Below, piece by piece: positions 47,243 through 47,380 of a DNA stretch of 47,380 nt. The stretch comes from a virus. The notes beneath the pieces were generated by a model that saw only the letters and a program-made list of their open reading frames with translations, did not search any database and was not told the origin of the DNA. The number at the start of each line of letters is the position of its first letter. The first letter of the stretch is position 1. Location of the stretch: IMG/VR virus record IMGVR_UViG_3300035670_000355, positions 1 to 47,380 of that record, one strand, 5' to 3'. Both the position numbers and the translations under genes were made by a program.

Positions 47243-47380
47243 AATGGGCAATCTGCGGACGGCTCGGGCACGGAACTCGTCGTTCTTGCGGCCGTAGTAC
47301 TGGGTGCCGTTGACGAAGAGCTGAAACCAAGCCCAGGAGGAGTTGGTCTCGTGGGCCTGGCCGGACCAGTACCAGGCCTC
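47240..47380 (-). CDS. DGR variable protein, C-terminal fragment (cut by window edge)
   Basis: The last 46 codons of another variable protein, reading EAWYWSGQAHETNSSWAWFQ and then the variable block to EFRARAVRRLPI. Outside the variable block the 39 bases before it (47342-47380) equal the matching bases of the complete copy (46859-46897). It is therefore a recent duplicate differing only where the DGR acts. The N-terminus lies outside the window and may be the fragment at 1-59. Confidence 0.85.
   Translation of the reverse strand, partial: EAWYWSGQAHETNSSWAWFQLFVNGTQYYGRKNDEFRARAVRRLPI
47248..47341 (-). repeat. Variable repeat VR-c of the DGR
   Basis: Aligned with the TR over 94 bp. Twelve substitutions, all at template adenines. 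It forms the 3' end of the partial gene at 47240-47380. Confidence 0.92.

Noticed and set aside
1-47380. CRISPR array or insertion sequence
   Set aside because: No regularly spaced direct repeats and no transposase were found; the only arrays are iterons and the DGR repeats.

Overview
The window is almost entirely one temperate, long-tailed (siphovirus-type) phage genome. GC-rich coding, the tRNA-Asn-derived attachment core and the protein families point to a betaproteobacterial host, probably Burkholderiales/Comamonadaceae (inference from recalled family resemblance, no search run). Phage genes lie on both sides of the integrase/attP locus at 40.3-41.6 kb, so this looks like a circular or excised phage genome opened at an arbitrary point rather than a prophage with host flanks. 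Both ends of the window lie inside near-identical copies of the same repeated gene family, the diversified proteins of a diversity-generating retroelement (DGR). That probably explains where the sequence was cut.

Layout. (1) 1-6.1 kb, minus strand: leftward early operon read from a promoter at 6.13-6.16 kb. It holds small phage proteins, a Bet/RecT annealase, a YqaJ-type exonuclease, a KTSC protein, a zinc-finger protein, RdgC and then a DGR variable protein. (2) 6.2-9.4 kb: immunity region with a CI-like repressor, a downstream lipoprotein and small or membrane proteins, a divergent Cro-like protein, and lambda-like duplicated operators (OL near 6.14-6.18 kb, OR near 9.06-9.13 kb) built on GTAGCGCCGCTAC-type palindromes. 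(3) 9.4-10.5 kb: three small minus-strand genes. (4) 10.5-18.4 kb, plus strand: rightward early genes, including an HNH-AP2 endonuclease, a DNA cytosine methyltransferase with a second long reading frame over it, a replication protein with an internal candidate origin, SSB, NinG and a PD-(D/E)xK nuclease.

(5) 18.4-38.1 kb: late genes in an unusual order. Terminase is followed first by the tail module (neck, tube, chaperone, tape measure, tip, fibre) and only then by portal, head morphogenesis, DUF2213 protease/scaffold, decoration, major capsid and connector genes, ending in an SGNH-hydrolase-like spike. (6) 38.1-40.2 kb: secreted protein, holin, amidase endolysin, nested Rz/Rz1 spanins. (7) 40.2-41.9 kb: attP core (3' part of tRNA-Asn), tyrosine integrase, DUF4224 protein. 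(8) 42-45 kb, minus strand: accessory genes, including a segment bounded by repeated GTTRGGCCCTCAG junctions and carrying an integron attC-like site.

(9) 45-47.4 kb plus 1-461: the DGR. In transcription order on the minus strand it has tandem variable proteins, the accessory protein Avd, the template repeat, the reverse transcriptase, and an HTH gene whose start overlaps the RT stop. All 36 TR/VR differences across three variable repeats fall on template adenines. The targets are small proteins without signal peptides, not tail fibres.

A second recurring signal is a TYCNTAGCAT motif. It sits 6-8 nt before the ATG of several late genes that lack a Shine-Dalgarno sequence, and it resembles a -10 element that would yield leaderless mRNAs. 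The cro promoter places TACTAT exactly 6 nt before its ATG in the same way.
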